In this document: positions 18,681 to 27,319 of the stretch, piece after piece
How positions within the stretch are numbered: the stretch's first letter is position 1
Layout: the number at the start of each line of letters is the position of its first letter
Assembly (NCBI RefSeq): GCF_003056725.1
Contig: NZ_QBKZ01000015.1
Location: 195,280-259,279 of the forward strand
From: Mangrovicoccus ximenensis
GTDB taxonomy: Bacteria; Pseudomonadota; Alphaproteobacteria; Rhodobacterales; Rhodobacteraceae
DNA: 64,000 nt
Reading direction: 5' to 3'
Notes under the pieces: model-generated
Databases searched by the model: none
What the model was told of the DNA's origin: nothing
The model's input: only the letters and a program-made list of their open reading frames with translations
Translations under genes and position numbers: made by a program

Positions 18681-18706
18681 AACCGGGCAGGAGACCGGAA
18701 AGTTCC
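18681..18706 (-). promoter_or_regulatory. Possible EcfG-type (general stress sigma) promoter, imperfect
   Basis: On the minus strand GGAAC (18706-18702) is followed after 16 bases by CGGTT (18685-18681), close to but not matching the GGAAC-N16/17-CGTT consensus of the alphaproteobacterial sigma factor EcfG. It lies about 50 bases before the PRC-barrel gene. Confidence 0.4.
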
Positions 18707-18779
18707 CGCATAGAGTGTTGAAATAAATCGTTTTTTGAAGGGAACCCAGAAAGGGGGACGCGCGTTTCGCGCGCCCCGC

Positions 18780-19370
18780 TCAGACAGCCTCGTCCGGAAA
18801 GCCGGGCAGTTCCACCGCGAAATCGTCAGCTTGCGCCCAAGGATAGGGCATGGCGAAGCCCTTGCGCTCTGCGGGGGCGCGCGCGGCATTGGCGCGGGCC
18901 CGCGCCCGCCAGGCATCGGCGCGCCAGCGGAAGGCCTCGCCATGGACGTCGAAGGCACCGCCGATCCAATGGCGCATGCAGCGGTCGCGCAGCTCCTGCA
19001 CTTCGCCGGGCCGCTTCAGCGCCACCCCCGCCTCGGTATCCCAGCGCAGCGAGCGTCCGTTGAGGTTGGCCGAGGACACGATCGCCGCCGTCTCGTCGAA
19101 GACCGAGACCTTGGCATGGACATAGACCTGCGGCGCGCCCTCCACGGTATCGCGCTCGCCATCGGGGTCGGCGGCGGCGGAGCGCGGCTGCACCGGGCAG
19201 ATCGCGTAGAAGCGGCGGCCGAAGGCCTTGGCGACGGTCTTCAGGCAGCGCACCTGGAGCGCCTCGGCATGGCGCATCCCCAACCCGTGATCGCTGTTGA
19301 AGGCGACGTCCTCGGGCGCGGCGGGCAACACCGTGACCAGCTGCAGCTCCGGCACCTCGCGGCCGCGCCG
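18780..19370 (-). CDS. Phospholipase D-like protein, N-terminal half missing
   Basis: The C-terminal ~196 residues of a PLD-superfamily (cardiolipin synthase-like) enzyme. The second HxK(x)4D catalytic motif is present as HAKVSVFDETAAIVSSANLNG. The first motif and N-terminus are absent because near 19370 the sequence changes to an EnvC gene on the opposite strand. The tail ends cleanly at 18780. Confidence 0.82.
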   Translation of the reverse strand, partial: RRGREVPELQLVTVLPAAPEDVAFNSDHGLGMRHAEALQVRCLKTVAKAFGRRFYAICPVQPRSAAADPDGERDTVEGAPQVYVHAKVSVFDETAAIVSSANLNGRSLRWDTEAGVALKRPGEVQELRDRCMRHWIGGAFDVHGEAFRWRADAWRARARANAARAPAERKGFAMPYPWAQADDFAVELPGFPDEAV

Positions 19371-19374
19371 CCCC

Positions 19375-19731
19375 GGAACGCTGGTCTCGGCCCCCGCCGC
19401 GGGCCATGTGCTCTATGCCGGCCCGCTGCGCGGCCACCGGCTTGTGCTGGTGATCGAGCTGGCGCCGGGACGCACCCTGTCGCTGACCGGACTCGGGCGC
19501 CTGCTGGTGCGTTCGGGCGATCCGGTCGCTCCGGGCCTGCCGCTGGGCTTCCTGCCCGAAGCTGCGCAAGTCTCCGCCGCCGGGGCGGAAATCCACGGAA
19601 ATGTGACGCCTGCCCCGTTTACAACTGGCGACCTGCCGGGAGACACGCTTTATATGGAAACCAGAGATGCCAACAGGCCCGTGAACCCCGCCCTGTGGTT
19701 CGCGGCGGAAGAGGACAAGAGACCGCAATGA
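19375..19731 (+). CDS. EnvC-like murein hydrolase activator (LytM/M23), 5' end missing
   Basis: About 118 C-terminal residues of an EnvC-type protein: LVSAPAAGHVLYAGPLRGHR, LAGLG-like LTGLGRLLVRSGDPVAPG, and the closing TLYMETRDANRPVNPALWF found in alphaproteobacterial EnvC. These activators regulate amidases during division. The coiled-coil N-terminus is lost at the join near 19370. Its stop overlaps the ctpA start (ATGA), the usual envC-ctpA arrangement. Confidence 0.85.
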   Translation, partial: GTLVSAPAAGHVLYAGPLRGHRLVLVIELAPGRTLSLTGLGRLLVRSGDPVAPGLPLGFLPEAAQVSAAGAEIHGNVTPAPFTTGDLPGDTLYMETRDANRPVNPALWFAAEEDKRPQ

Positions 19732-21059
19732 GATCCTTCGTGATGGCCGCCCTGGCCGGAACCGTGGCTGGCGCCGTGCTGACCGCCGAGATCGCCCGCC
19801 CCGTGCTGGCCCAGGAACAGTCGGACTCGATGTCGGTCTACCAGCAGCTCGACCTGTTCGGCGACATCTTCGAACGCATCCGCGGCCAGTATGTCGAAGA
19901 GGTGGATGACGGCAAGCTGATCGAGGCGGCGATCAACGGCATGCTCACCTCGCTCGACCCGCATTCCAGCTATCTCGCCCCGAACGATGCCGAGGACATG
20001 CGCGTCCAGACCCGCGGCGAATTCGGCGGGCTCGGCATCGAGGTCACCCAGGAAGACGGCTTCGTCAAGGTCGTCTCGCCGATGGACGGCACCCCGGCCG
20101 ACGAGGCCGGGATCGAGGCGGGCGACTTCATCACCCATGTCGACGGCGAGAGCATCCTCGGCCTGACGCTGGACGAAGCTGTCGAGCTGATGCGCGGCCC
20201 GGTCGGCTCGGACATCACCGTGACGGTCGTGCGCGAGGGCACCGACGAACCCTTCGACGTCACCATCACCCGCGACACGATCAAGCTGACCGCCGCGCGC
20301 GTGCGCACCGAGGGCAACACCGTCGTCCTGCGCGTCACCACCTTCAACGACCAGACCTATCCCAACATGGAGGAAGGGCTGAACGAGGCGGTCGAGGAGC
20401 TCGGCGGCATCGAGAACGTCCAGGGCTTCGTGCTCGACCTGCGCAACAACCCGGGCGGCCTGCTGACCCAGGCGATCAAGGTCTCGGACGCGTTCCTCGA
20501 CAAGGGCGAGATCGTCTCGACCCGCGGCCGCAACCCGGCCGACGGCGACCGCTACAACGCGACCGAGGGCGACCTGGCCGACGGCAAGCCGCTGGTCGTG
20601 CTGATCAACGGCGGCTCCGCCTCGGCGTCGGAAATCGTCGCGGGCGCGCTGCAGGACCACCGCCGCGCGGTGGTCGTCGGCACCAAGAGCTTCGGCAAGG
20701 GCTCGGTCCAGACCGTGATGCCGGTGCCCGGCGGCGGCGCGATGCGCCTGACCACCGCGCGCTACTACACGCCTTCGGGCCGCTCGATCCAGGCGCTCGG
20801 CGTGTCCCCCGACATCGTCGTGGAGCAGCAGCCGGCCGAGGAGGTCACCGAGGAGGATGAAGCCACCATCCGCACCCGGACCGAGGCCGACCTGCGCGGC
20901 AGCCTCGACAATGACAGCCTGACCGAGGACGAGCAGAAGCAGATCCAGGAAGAGCAGGAGGCCGCGCTTGCCGCCGCCCATCTGCGCGGCCAGGACTTCC
21001 AGCTCTCCTACGCGATCGACCTGCTCACGGGCCTCTCGGCGCTGAACCAGCCCGAGTGA
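19728..21059 (+). CDS. ctpA: Carboxyl-terminal processing protease CtpA (S41)
   Basis: 443 residues: signal peptide about 1-26, a PDZ domain about 85-165, and the S41 catalytic domain. The Ser-Lys dyad is Ser299 in NGGSASASEIVAG and Lys324 in SFGKGSVQT. The protein acts in the periplasm on proteins tied to cell-wall hydrolases. It overlaps the envC stop by four bases (ATGA), consistent with the two proteins acting together, and ends before a strong terminator. Confidence 0.96.
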   Translation: MRSFVMAALAGTVAGAVLTAEIARPVLAQEQSDSMSVYQQLDLFGDIFERIRGQYVEEVDDGKLIEAAINGMLTSLDPHSSYLAPNDAEDMRVQTRGEFGGLGIEVTQEDGFVKVVSPMDGTPADEAGIEAGDFITHVDGESILGLTLDEAVELMRGPVGSDITVTVVREGTDEPFDVTITRDTIKLTAARVRTEGNTVVLRVTTFNDQTYPNMEEGLNEAVEELGGIENVQGFVLDLRNNPGGLLTQAIKVSDAFLDKGEIVSTRGRNPADGDRYNATEGDLADGKPLVVLINGGSASASEIVAGALQDHRRAVVVGTKSFGKGSVQTVMPVPGGGAMRLTTARYYTPSGRSIQALGVSPDIVVEQQPAEEVTEEDEATIRTRTEADLRGSLDNDSLTEDEQKQIQEEQEAALAAAHLRGQDFQLSYAIDLLTGLSALNQPE

Positions 21060-21096
21060 TCCGCCAGCCAGCGGGCCGCAGAGGACAGACATCGAC

Positions 21097-21131
21097 CCGC
21101 CCCGGATGCCGCCCGCATCCGGGGCGGTTTT
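21097..21131 (+). terminator. Rho-independent terminator after ctpA
   Basis: A perfect 12-bp stem (21097-21108 with 21116-21127), 7-base loop, followed directly by TTTT at 21128-21131, 37 bases after the ctpA stop codon. Confidence 0.85.
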
Positions 21132-22118
21132 CCGTTTGCGGGCCTCTGCCTGCGCAATCCGCCCCTGTCCTGCTGCATGGCCCGGCAGGGCGGCGGACAA
21201 CCCCGTTCCGGACGCCGGGAAGGCAGACGGAGGCCTGCCGTCGCAAGCTGCGCCGCACCGCCTGCCCTGACCGCGGCGGCCGGAGACCGGCCAGCCGCAG
21301 CCTGCGCGGGCACGGCCAGATCGTCCTTGAGGATGCGGCGTTCCGGGATGCACCGCCCCCTGGCTGACCGGCGGAAAGCGGATCCCTTCGCGAACAGGCA
21401 CACCCAGCCCCACGCGGGCGCCCGGAACGCCGGCATCGTCGCATCCGGAAAGCCGGGACCTTGGCCCGGTGTCCCGGCCATGATGCCGATGCACGGGGCA
21501 GCGGGCGGGGCAGGACGGCCCTTCCGATGGCCTCCGGCCAGAGGCGCTGCGCCCCTCCCGTCGGCACACGGATCCGAATTCGGCTCCACCGTGCCTGCAG
21601 CTCCATGCGCAGTGCCTCTGGCGAGGTCCCGCTTGCCGCGGACCCGGCTCCGCCCATCGGGCAGGCCGCACTCCCGGCTTGGCACGCGGGCTTGGCGCCG
21701 TCGACGGGCGCGTGGTCCCTCTGGCCGCTGCAGTCCTCATGCATCGGACCGGCATCCATGCGCATGGAACAGAGTCGGCGGCAGGCCTGAATCCTGACCT
21801 GCCGACTGCAGCGGCGGAGCGGTGGCCGGAAAAGCCTCGGCAAGACAGGCAGGGACGCTCGAGCGGAGCGGCGCCGGAAACCGCCCGGCACGGGCCAGCC
21901 TCGCGGCATCGCCGAGAGACTGCGTGCCCCTCGGCACCGGAAACGACGGGAATTCGCCGGCCTGCCGCCGCCTGCCTCCTCCGGGACGCACGCGCGATGT
22001 CCGGCCTCTCCGGCGCGTGACCTTATCGGACTGCGGGATCGAGCCGGTCAGCGGTCCGGCCCCGCCGCCTCGCATCCGCGTGGCGGGACGGTCCGACCCT
22101 GGCCCCGGGCGCGTCCGG
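21132..22118. other. About 1 kb without a recognisable gene
   Basis: Long frames are open on both strands here, as expected in very GC-rich DNA, but they encode arginine/proline/glycine-rich sequence without domains, starts or conserved motifs. It may be decayed or wrongly joined sequence. I found no RNA gene or IS ends in it. Confidence 0.45.
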
Positions 22119-22745
22119 TCAGAGCGCGGCGGCCGCCACGGCGTTGAGCGCATAGAAAGGCAGCGACAGCGCGGTGACCATCAGGAGCGCCCCCATCGAC
22201 ATGAACAGCGCGTCGCGCGCCAGCATCGCCACCGCGAAGAGCAGGACCGACAGGCCGAGCACCGAGGAGGAGAACGGCACGATCTCCAGAACGGGCATCG
22301 CCAGGCCGCATCCGAGGCAGGCCACCTCGCAGGCCTTGCGGATCGGCTTGCGCATCGCCCAGGAGCCGCGGCCGGTGGCATGGCGGTCGAGCCAGCGCGC
22401 CAGCCCGCCGAGCCGTCCGATCGCGGTGCGGGCACGCGCCCCGCGGATCGTCTTGCGCGTCACGGCCCCTGGCAGCCACAGGTGCCGCCGCCCGATGACC
22501 ATCTGCAGCGCGACGAAGGCGATCGTCAGGCCGCAGATCGAAGAAAACAGCGGAATCCCGGAAAGCGGCGACACCACCAGCAGCGCAGGCACCATCAGCA
22601 CCGGCAGGAAGGACGTATCGCCCACCGCATCCAGAATGCCCTGCAGCGACACCGTCTCGCCCGAGGCGGCCTCGCCCAGCTTCCCGACCAGGGCCTCCAT
22701 GGTCCCGTCCTGCCCTGCATCCACGAACTCGTCCATCATCACCAT
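22119..22745 (-). CDS. exoD: ExoD-family exopolysaccharide synthesis protein
   Basis: 208 residues, mostly hydrophobic C-terminal two-thirds with four to five membrane segments. The family motifs ILDAVGDTSFLPVLMVPALLVVSPLSGIP (core GIPLFSSICG) and FALxPGA-like GLPF/ALSLPFYALN are recognisable. ExoD is an inner-membrane protein needed for normal exopolysaccharide and alkaline tolerance in rhizobia. I chose ATG 22745, behind GGAGGACGGAA, over one 21 bases upstream. A consensus general-stress promoter lies just upstream. Confidence 0.88.
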   Translation of the reverse strand: MVMMDEFVDAGQDGTMEALVGKLGEAASGETVSLQGILDAVGDTSFLPVLMVPALLVVSPLSGIPLFSSICGLTIAFVALQMVIGRRHLWLPGAVTRKTIRGARARTAIGRLGGLARWLDRHATGRGSWAMRKPIRKACEVACLGCGLAMPVLEIVPFSSSVLGLSVLLFAVAMLARDALFMSMGALLMVTALSLPFYALNAVAAAAL

Positions 22746-22780
22746 TTCCGTCCTCCGCCGCGCCAACCTTGCGCCGACTC

Positions 22781-22805
22781 AACGGCGGCGGACCGGGGCG
22801 GTTCC
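22781..22805 (-). promoter_or_regulatory. EcfG-type general-stress promoter of exoD
   Basis: Minus strand: GGAAC at 22805-22801, exactly 16 bases, then CGTT at 22784-22781. This fits the EcfG consensus of alphaproteobacteria (GGAAC-N16/17-CGTT) perfectly and sits 36 bases from the exoD start. Confidence 0.65.
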
Positions 22806-23062
22806 CGCTGCCGCAGAGATAGGCGCGAGGGAGCCGATGCCGCAAGGGCCATGCATCCGGTGCAATCCCGCGATGAGATCCGTTCAAGACGCCCGGCGCG
22901 GATCGCCCGGAATCCGGCGCTCAGGCGGCTCAGCGGCAAAGTTTCCAAACCGCCCGCCGAATGGGCAAGACTTCCTTGACCAAGCGCGGAAAGCGCGCAT
23001 GGACCGAACGCATCCAAAAATGTAGATACCGCGCCGTCGCCAGTCGAATTGGAGCCGCCGAA

Positions 23063-23197
23063 ATGCATCCGAACCTGACCAAATCCTGCCCGAACCACGC
23101 CGCCGAGCCGCATGCGCGGATCTCCCTGACCCAGGCCATGGTCGTGCTGGGCACCTGGGTCGGCTTCTTCGCCGCCGGTCTCGCGCTGCTGCCCTGA
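23063..23197 (+). CDS. Small single-span membrane protein, unknown
   Basis: 44 residues: a polar head with histidines and cysteine, then one membrane helix (MVVLGTWVGFFAAGLALL). The ATG at 23063 follows GGAG at about 10 bases. No family is recognised. It lies between exoD and the GntR gene, which both read away from it or converge on it. Confidence 0.35.
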   Translation: MHPNLTKSCPNHAAEPHARISLTQAMVVLGTWVGFFAAGLALLP

Positions 23198-23231
23198 TCC
23201 CCTGCCATCGCGGCGCGGAGCGGTCCGAAGA

Positions 23232-23882
23232 TCACTCCCCCGCGATCATCCGGAGCCCCTGGGTCACGTCGGTCCTGACCGCCAGCCGCAGACCGGGCTC
23301 GTCCCCCGCCTTCAGCGCCTCGATGATCAGCCGGTGGCCATGCGGCACGCCGGTGCGGCCGAGCCGTCCGTAGAGCGCCCCCATCGTCGGGCCGAGCTGC
23401 AGCCAGACGGTTTCCAGCATCGCCAGCATCGCCGGGGCCTGCGCCCGCAGGTAGAGAGTGCGGTGGAATTCCAGATTGTGCCGGATATAGCCGACCGCGT
23501 CGCCGCGGGCGACAGCCGCAGCGATCACCATGTTGACCGCCTCCAGCCGCTCGATCAGCGCGAAATGCACCTTGGGCAGCGCGCGCGAGCTGAGCTCCGG
23601 CTCGATCATGCTGCGCAGCGCCGCCAGTTCCTCGATCCGGTCATTGCCGAGCGCCGGAGTCGCCACGCGCCCCGAGCCCGACAGCGTCAGCGCCCCCTCC
23701 GCCACCAGCCGCCGCACGGATTCCCGCGCCGGCGTCATCGACACGCCGAATTCGGCCGCGATGCCCCGGATGGTCAGCGCCTGGCCCGGCGGCAGCTCGC
23801 CGCACATGATCCGGCCGCGCAGGGTCCGGTAGACCCGGTCATGCGCCGCTGGCGCGCCGTCGGAGGCACGGGCCGCGCTCAT
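23232..23882 (-). CDS. GntR-family regulator with FCD domain
   Basis: 216 residues. The N-terminal winged helix shows [20 protein letters not shown] and [20 protein letters not shown] (recognition helix). The C-terminal all-helical FCD effector domain holds the metal-binding pattern with [10 protein letters not shown] and [17 protein letters not shown] regulators sense small carboxylates or sugar acids. The start ATG at 23882 overlaps the stop of the YgjP gene (ATGA), so the two are co-translated. Target genes are not evident here. Confidence 0.9.
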   Translation of the reverse strand: MSAARASDGAPAAHDRVYRTLRGRIMCGELPPGQALTIRGIAAEFGVSMTPARESVRRLVAEGALTLSGSGRVATPALGNDRIEELAALRSMIEPELSSRALPKVHFALIERLEAVNMVIAAAVARGDAVGYIRHNLEFHRTLYLRAQAPAMLAMLETVWLQLGPTMGALYGRLGRTGVPHGHRLIIEALKAGDEPGLRLAVRTDVTQGLRMIAGE

Positions 23883-24244
23883 CCCTCCTGTCCCCCGAAG
23901 CGGTAGCGGTGAAGCCATGCGCCGTTCTCCCTCAGCCAGCGGCGATCGGCGGCATAGCCGGGATGGAGCCGCGCCACCTCCGCCCAGAAGGCCGCGGAAT
24001 GGTTCATCTCGGCCAGATGCGCCACTTCATGGGCGGCGACATAGTCGAGGATCTGGCGCGGTGCCATGATCAGCCGCCAGGAAAACATCAGCCGCCCTTC
24101 CGAGGAGCACGACCCCCAGCGCGAGCGCGTGTCGCGCAGCGCCAGCTCGGAATAGCTGCGGCCCAGCCGCGCCGCATAGAGGTCGCAGCGCTCTGCCAGC
24201 CGGTCGCGGGCCAGCGCGGCCAGCCAGGCGCGGACCTGCGGCGC
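23879..24244 (-). CDS. YgjP-like zinc metallopeptidase domain protein, 5' end missing
   Basis: The C-terminal ~121 residues of a YgjP/SprT-like M48-related protein. Visible motifs are [11 protein letters not shown], then [16 protein letters not shown] with the HExxH-type zinc site and third ligand, then [19 protein letters not shown]. The N-terminal part is lost near 24245, where LysR sequence begins on the other strand. It is directly upstream of, and overlaps, the GntR gene. Confidence 0.85.
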   Translation of the reverse strand, partial: APQVRAWLAALARDRLAERCDLYAARLGRSYSELALRDTRSRWGSCSSEGRLMFSWRLIMAPRQILDYVAAHEVAHLAEMNHSAAFWAEVARLHPGYAADRRWLRENGAWLHRYRFGGQEG

Positions 24245-24247
24245 GGT

Positions 24248-24811
24248 TGGCTGCCGCAGGTGTGCGCCGCGCTGGCGGCGGTCGACGGGCTGGAGCCGGC
24301 GGCGGAGCGGATCCTCGGCGGCCATTCCGGGCGGCTGGAGCTGTCCTTCGTCTCGACCGCCGACTATTCCATTCTGCCGCGGCTGGTGCACCGCTTCCGC
24401 GAACTCTACCCGGAGGTGGAGCTGGCGCTGAACGAGGCGACCAGCGACCGCCAGATCGCCGAGCTTGCCGAGGGCAAGGGGCAGGCCGGGATCGTGATCC
24501 GCCAGGGCGTCGGCGTCCTGCCCGCGGGGTTCGGCTACCGGCGCCTGCTGGCCGAGCCGCTGATCGCTGCCGTGCCGGAGCTGTGGATTGACGAGGGGCG
24601 GCTGGTCCCGGAGAGCGGCCGGATCCCGGCGGAGGCGGTGATCGCCGCGCCGCTGATCCTGTTCCCGCGCCGCGCCGCGCCGGTCTTCCATGATCTGGTG
24701 ACCGGCTATTATTCGGATTGCGGCGGCGAGGCCCGGGTGGCGCAGCACGCGATCCAGATGCAGACCATCATCAGCCTGGTCTCGGCCGGCATGGGCATCG
24801 CGCTGGTGCCG
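24248..24811 (+). CDS. LysR-family regulator, effector domain only
   Basis: About 188 residues of a LysR substrate-binding domain ([33 protein letters not shown], closing AGMGIALVP). The N-terminal helix-turn-helix is missing at the 24245 join. At the other end the domain stops at the GMGIALVP turn and continues in frame into FolD, so the last strand and helix are missing too. A protein made from this frame could not bind DNA like a normal LysR. Confidence 0.82.
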
Positions 24812-25207
24812 ATCGTCGGAAAGCCGATGGCGCAGCTGCTGACCAATGCCTCGGCGACGGTGACGCTGGCGCATTCGCGCACCAAGGACCTGCCCGAGGT
24901 GGTGCGCCGCGCCGATATCGTCGTGGCTGCGGTCGGCCGCCCCGAGATGGTCAAGGGCGACTGGATCAAGCCGGGTGCGACGGTGATCGATGTCGGCATC
25001 AACCGCATCGACGCGCCCGAGCTGGGCGAGGGCAAGGCGCGGCTCGTCGGCGATGTCGATTTCGCGGAGGCGAAGGAGGTCGCGGGCGCGATCACCCCGG
25101 TGCCGGGCGGCGTCGGTCCGATGACCATTGCCTGCCTGCTGGCCAATACCGTCACCGCGACCTGCCAGGCCAACGGCCTGGCCGTGCCGCCGGTCCTGAC
25201 GGTCTGA
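24812..25207 (+). CDS. folD: FolD C-terminal fragment (methylene-THF dehydrogenase/cyclohydrolase)
   Basis: 131 residues from the NADP-binding half of Fol[22 protein letters not shown], the dinucleotide-domain [20 protein letters not shown], and the C-terminal [20 protein letters not shown] signature. FolD makes 10-formyl-THF for purine and formyl-Met synthesis and is normally ~300 residues and essential. The catalytic N-terminal half with the active-site lysine is absent. The frame is fused to LysR. Confidence 0.88.
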   Translation: MVGKPMAQLLTNASATVTLAHSRTKDLPEVVRRADIVVAAVGRPEMVKGDWIKPGATVIDVGINRIDAPELGEGKARLVGDVDFAEAKEVAGAITPVPGGVGPMTIACLLANTVTATCQANGLAVPPVLTV

Positions 25208-25214
25208 TCTGTCC

Positions 25215-25236
25215 GCCCCGGTCCGCGGGCCGGGGC
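25215..25236. terminator. Hairpin between convergent folD and thioesterase genes
   Basis: A 7-bp GC stem (25215-25221 with 25230-25236) with an 8-base loop lies in the 33-base gap between two converging genes. It could serve both as a terminator. There is no T-run. Confidence 0.4.
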
Positions 25237-25240
25237 CGCC

Positions 25241-25669
25241 TCAGCCGGGCTGCACCGCCATCATCGTTCCCTGGATCGCGCCCGCGAGCTTGCGGTTGCC
25301 CCCGGCATCCTCGGTTTCGATATCGGCGCGCACCACGGTGATCTGCTTTCCGGCGCGCAGCACCGTGCCGGTGGCGATCAGGCGCAGCCCGACCATCGGG
25401 CGCAGCATGTTCATCTTCATTTCGACCGAGACCACGTCCATCTCCGGCGGCATCATGGTCAGTGCGGCATAGCCCGCGGCGCTGTCGGCCAGCGAGAAGC
25501 CCGCACCGGCATGGGCAAAGCCCTGTTGCTGGGTGACCGCCGGGCCGACCGGCATCGACAGGACGCAGCGCCCCGGCGCGACCTCCACGATCCGGGCGCC
25601 GAGCGTCTGCATCAGTCCCTGGCGGGAGAAGCTGTCGGTGATTCGGGCGGTGAGGGCGTCATCGGTCAT
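25241..25669 (-). CDS. PaaI-family hotdog thioesterase
   Basis: 142 residues with the hotdog-fold pattern: catalytic-loop QQGFAHAGAGFSLADSAAGYAA and strand SVEMKMNMLRPMVG. PaaI-type enzymes hydrolyse acyl- or phenylacetyl-CoA esters. The start ATG at 25669 follows a weak site. The frame is open upstream into the ABC ATPase fragment, but that fusion is probably an effect of the join near 25730. Confidence 0.88.
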   Translation of the reverse strand: MTDDALTARITDSFSRQGLMQTLGARIVEVAPGRCVLSMPVGPAVTQQQGFAHAGAGFSLADSAAGYAALTMMPPEMDVVSVEMKMNMLRPMVGLRLIATGTVLRAGKQITVVRADIETEDAGGNRKLAGAIQGTMMAVQPG

Positions 25670-25735
25670 GGCGCCATGCTGCGGCGGGTGCGGCGGCGCG
25701 GCGAGCGGGCATCTTGCCGCTGCGCGCCGAGCGGA

Positions 25736-26545
25736 ACGGGCCCGCAGTCCCGTCCGCCCGGCCGGCAGCGCCAGCCGCCAGTCCGGCCCCGACAGCACGC
25801 CGCCCGGCCCGATCTCCGCCGTGAGCAGGTTCATCGGCGGCTCGCCGATGAATTGCGCGACGAACGTGTTGGCGGGACGGTCGTAGAGCTCCTGCGGGGA
25901 CCCGACCTGCATCAATTCGCCCGCATTCATCACCGCGATCACGTCGCACATGGCGATCGCCTCGGTCTGGTCATGGGTCACGAGGATCGAGGTCAGCCCC
26001 TGGAGCTGCTGCAGCCGCTTGATTTCGGTGCGCAGCTCCACCTTCTGGTCGGCATCGAGATGGCTCAAGGGCTCGTCGAAGACGATCACTTCGGGGTTCC
26101 GGACCAGCGCGCGGCCGATCGAGACCCGCTGCTGCGCGCCGCCCGAGAGCTTGCGCACCTTCTCGCCCGAGATGCCGTCGAGCCGCAGGAGCTTCAGGAT
26201 TGAACCGACCTTTTCGGCGACCTCGGCCTTCGGCGCGCCGCGGACCCTGAGCGGAAAGGCGATGTTCTCGAAGACCGACAGATGCGCGTAGAGCGCGTAA
26301 TCCTCGAAGACCATGGCGATGTTGCGCGCGCCGGGCGGCAGCGCCTGGACCTCGCGCCCGGAAAACAGGATGCGGCCCGCCGTGGTTTCCTCGATCCCGG
26401 CGATCATCTTCAGCGTCGTCGACTTGCCGCAGCCCGAGGGGCCGAGCAGGCCCAGCATCTGCCCGGTCGGGCAATGCAGGTCGATGCCGCGCACCGCGGC
26501 GAAGCTGCCGTAATCCTTGGCGAGTCCTTCCAGAGCGATGCTCAT
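25736..26545 (-). CDS. ABC transporter ATP-binding protein (glycerol/sugar type), C-terminus missing
   Basis: About 270 residues of a CUT1/glycerol-importer-type ATPase. Walker A GPSGCGKST, signature LSGGAQQRVSIGRALVR, Walker B VIVFDEPLSHLD, and switch histidine LVTHDQTEA are all intact. It resembles GlpS/T-like subunits (ARNIAMVFEDYALYAHLSV). The start ATG follows GGAGGCGGCGCG. The TOBE regulatory tail is cut after about SARRAAA, where the sequence continues in frame toward the thioesterase. No partner permeases are visible upstream. Confidence 0.85.
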
Positions 26546-26972
26546 CGCGCCGCCTCCGCGGTCTGAAAATGCCGGAATTTTCGCAGGCAGGCCGCGCAGA
26601 ACCGCGCGGCGGGATGGCTGGACATCTGGACCACTCATTCAGCTTAACCTTGATGAAAGGCTAGCAGCGGCAATGATACCTGTACATATAATCAGCATAC
26701 CAATTAACTGACTCTGGCGCGGAAAAAACGCGGATATTTGATGCATGTTGAGAACATGCGCAGCCCGTGCCGCAGGGGTGCGACCGCTGGAACATCATCC
26801 GCACACTGCCTAACGTCATCCCTGCGCGGGAGTCTCCGGCGGCCGGACAGGGCCGCCGCAGCCGCAGGATTTCCGGGATGCGGAAAGCCGCGGGCGCATT
26901 CGCGCTGTACAGATCTGACGTGCACGGATTACCTGCGACCCGCAGAGGACTGGCAGACAGGCAGGAGAGACC
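26546..26972. other. Intergenic region, AT-richer, no gene recognised
   Basis: About 430 bases upstream of two divergently read genes. The part 26640-26740 is clearly richer in A/T than the window average and probably holds promoters. A long imperfect GC hairpin spans roughly 26820-26890. No gene was recognised. Confidence 0.4.
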
Positions 26973-27152
26973 ATGCTGAATTCCGCGCTCGGGCTGAAAG
27001 GCGCCTTCACCGCTCCGCACCAGGCCGCGACCCAGGCCGGGCTGGGCGTCCTGGCCGAAGGCGGCTCGGCGATCGAGGCGATGGTGGCCGCGGCCGCCGC
27101 CGTGGCGGTGGCCTATCCGCACATGAACGGCATCGGCGGCGATGGCTTCTCA
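26973..27152 (+). pseudogene. ggt: Gamma-glutamyltransferase, N-terminal fragment
   Basis: 60 residues matching the start of gamma-glutamyltransferase (AVAxPHxxATxAGLxVLxxGGxAxxA pattern as TAPHQAATQAGLGVLAEGGSAIEAMVA in part, then YPHMNGIGGDGF). Start ATG behind GGAGAG. After GGDGF the sequence switches to the antisense of a nucleoside hydrolase, so about 450 residues, including the catalytic threonine, are missing. Confidence 0.75.
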
Positions 27153-27154
27153 TC

Positions 27155-27319
27155 GAGCCCGCAGGCCAGGGCGGCGCCCTGCGCGTTGGCGATTGCCCGG
27201 GCAAGCGGCGCATTGCCCGCGACCAGCGAGATGCCGTCGATCACCGCGCCATGGCGGCGCAGGAGCAGCAGGGCCCAGAGATCGTCGAAGCCGTAATCGG
27301 TATCGACCCAGAGCCTCAT
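27155..27319 (-). pseudogene. Inosine-uridine nucleoside hydrolase, N-terminal fragment
   Basis: 55 residues beginning MRLWVDTDYGFDDLWALLLL. DTDYGFDD is the calcium-binding DxDxxxDD motif of ribonucleoside hydrolases. Its ATG overlaps the stop of the ABC ATPase (ATGA), so it was the fifth gene of that transporter operon. The remaining ~250 residues are lost at the 27.15-kb join, where a gene fragment points at it head-on. Confidence 0.75.

Noticed and set aside
21132..22118. Several 100-290 codon frames as genes
   Set aside because: They overlap each other on both strands, lack ribosome-binding sites and domains, and have Arg/Pro-rich composition typical of chance frames in GC-rich DNA.
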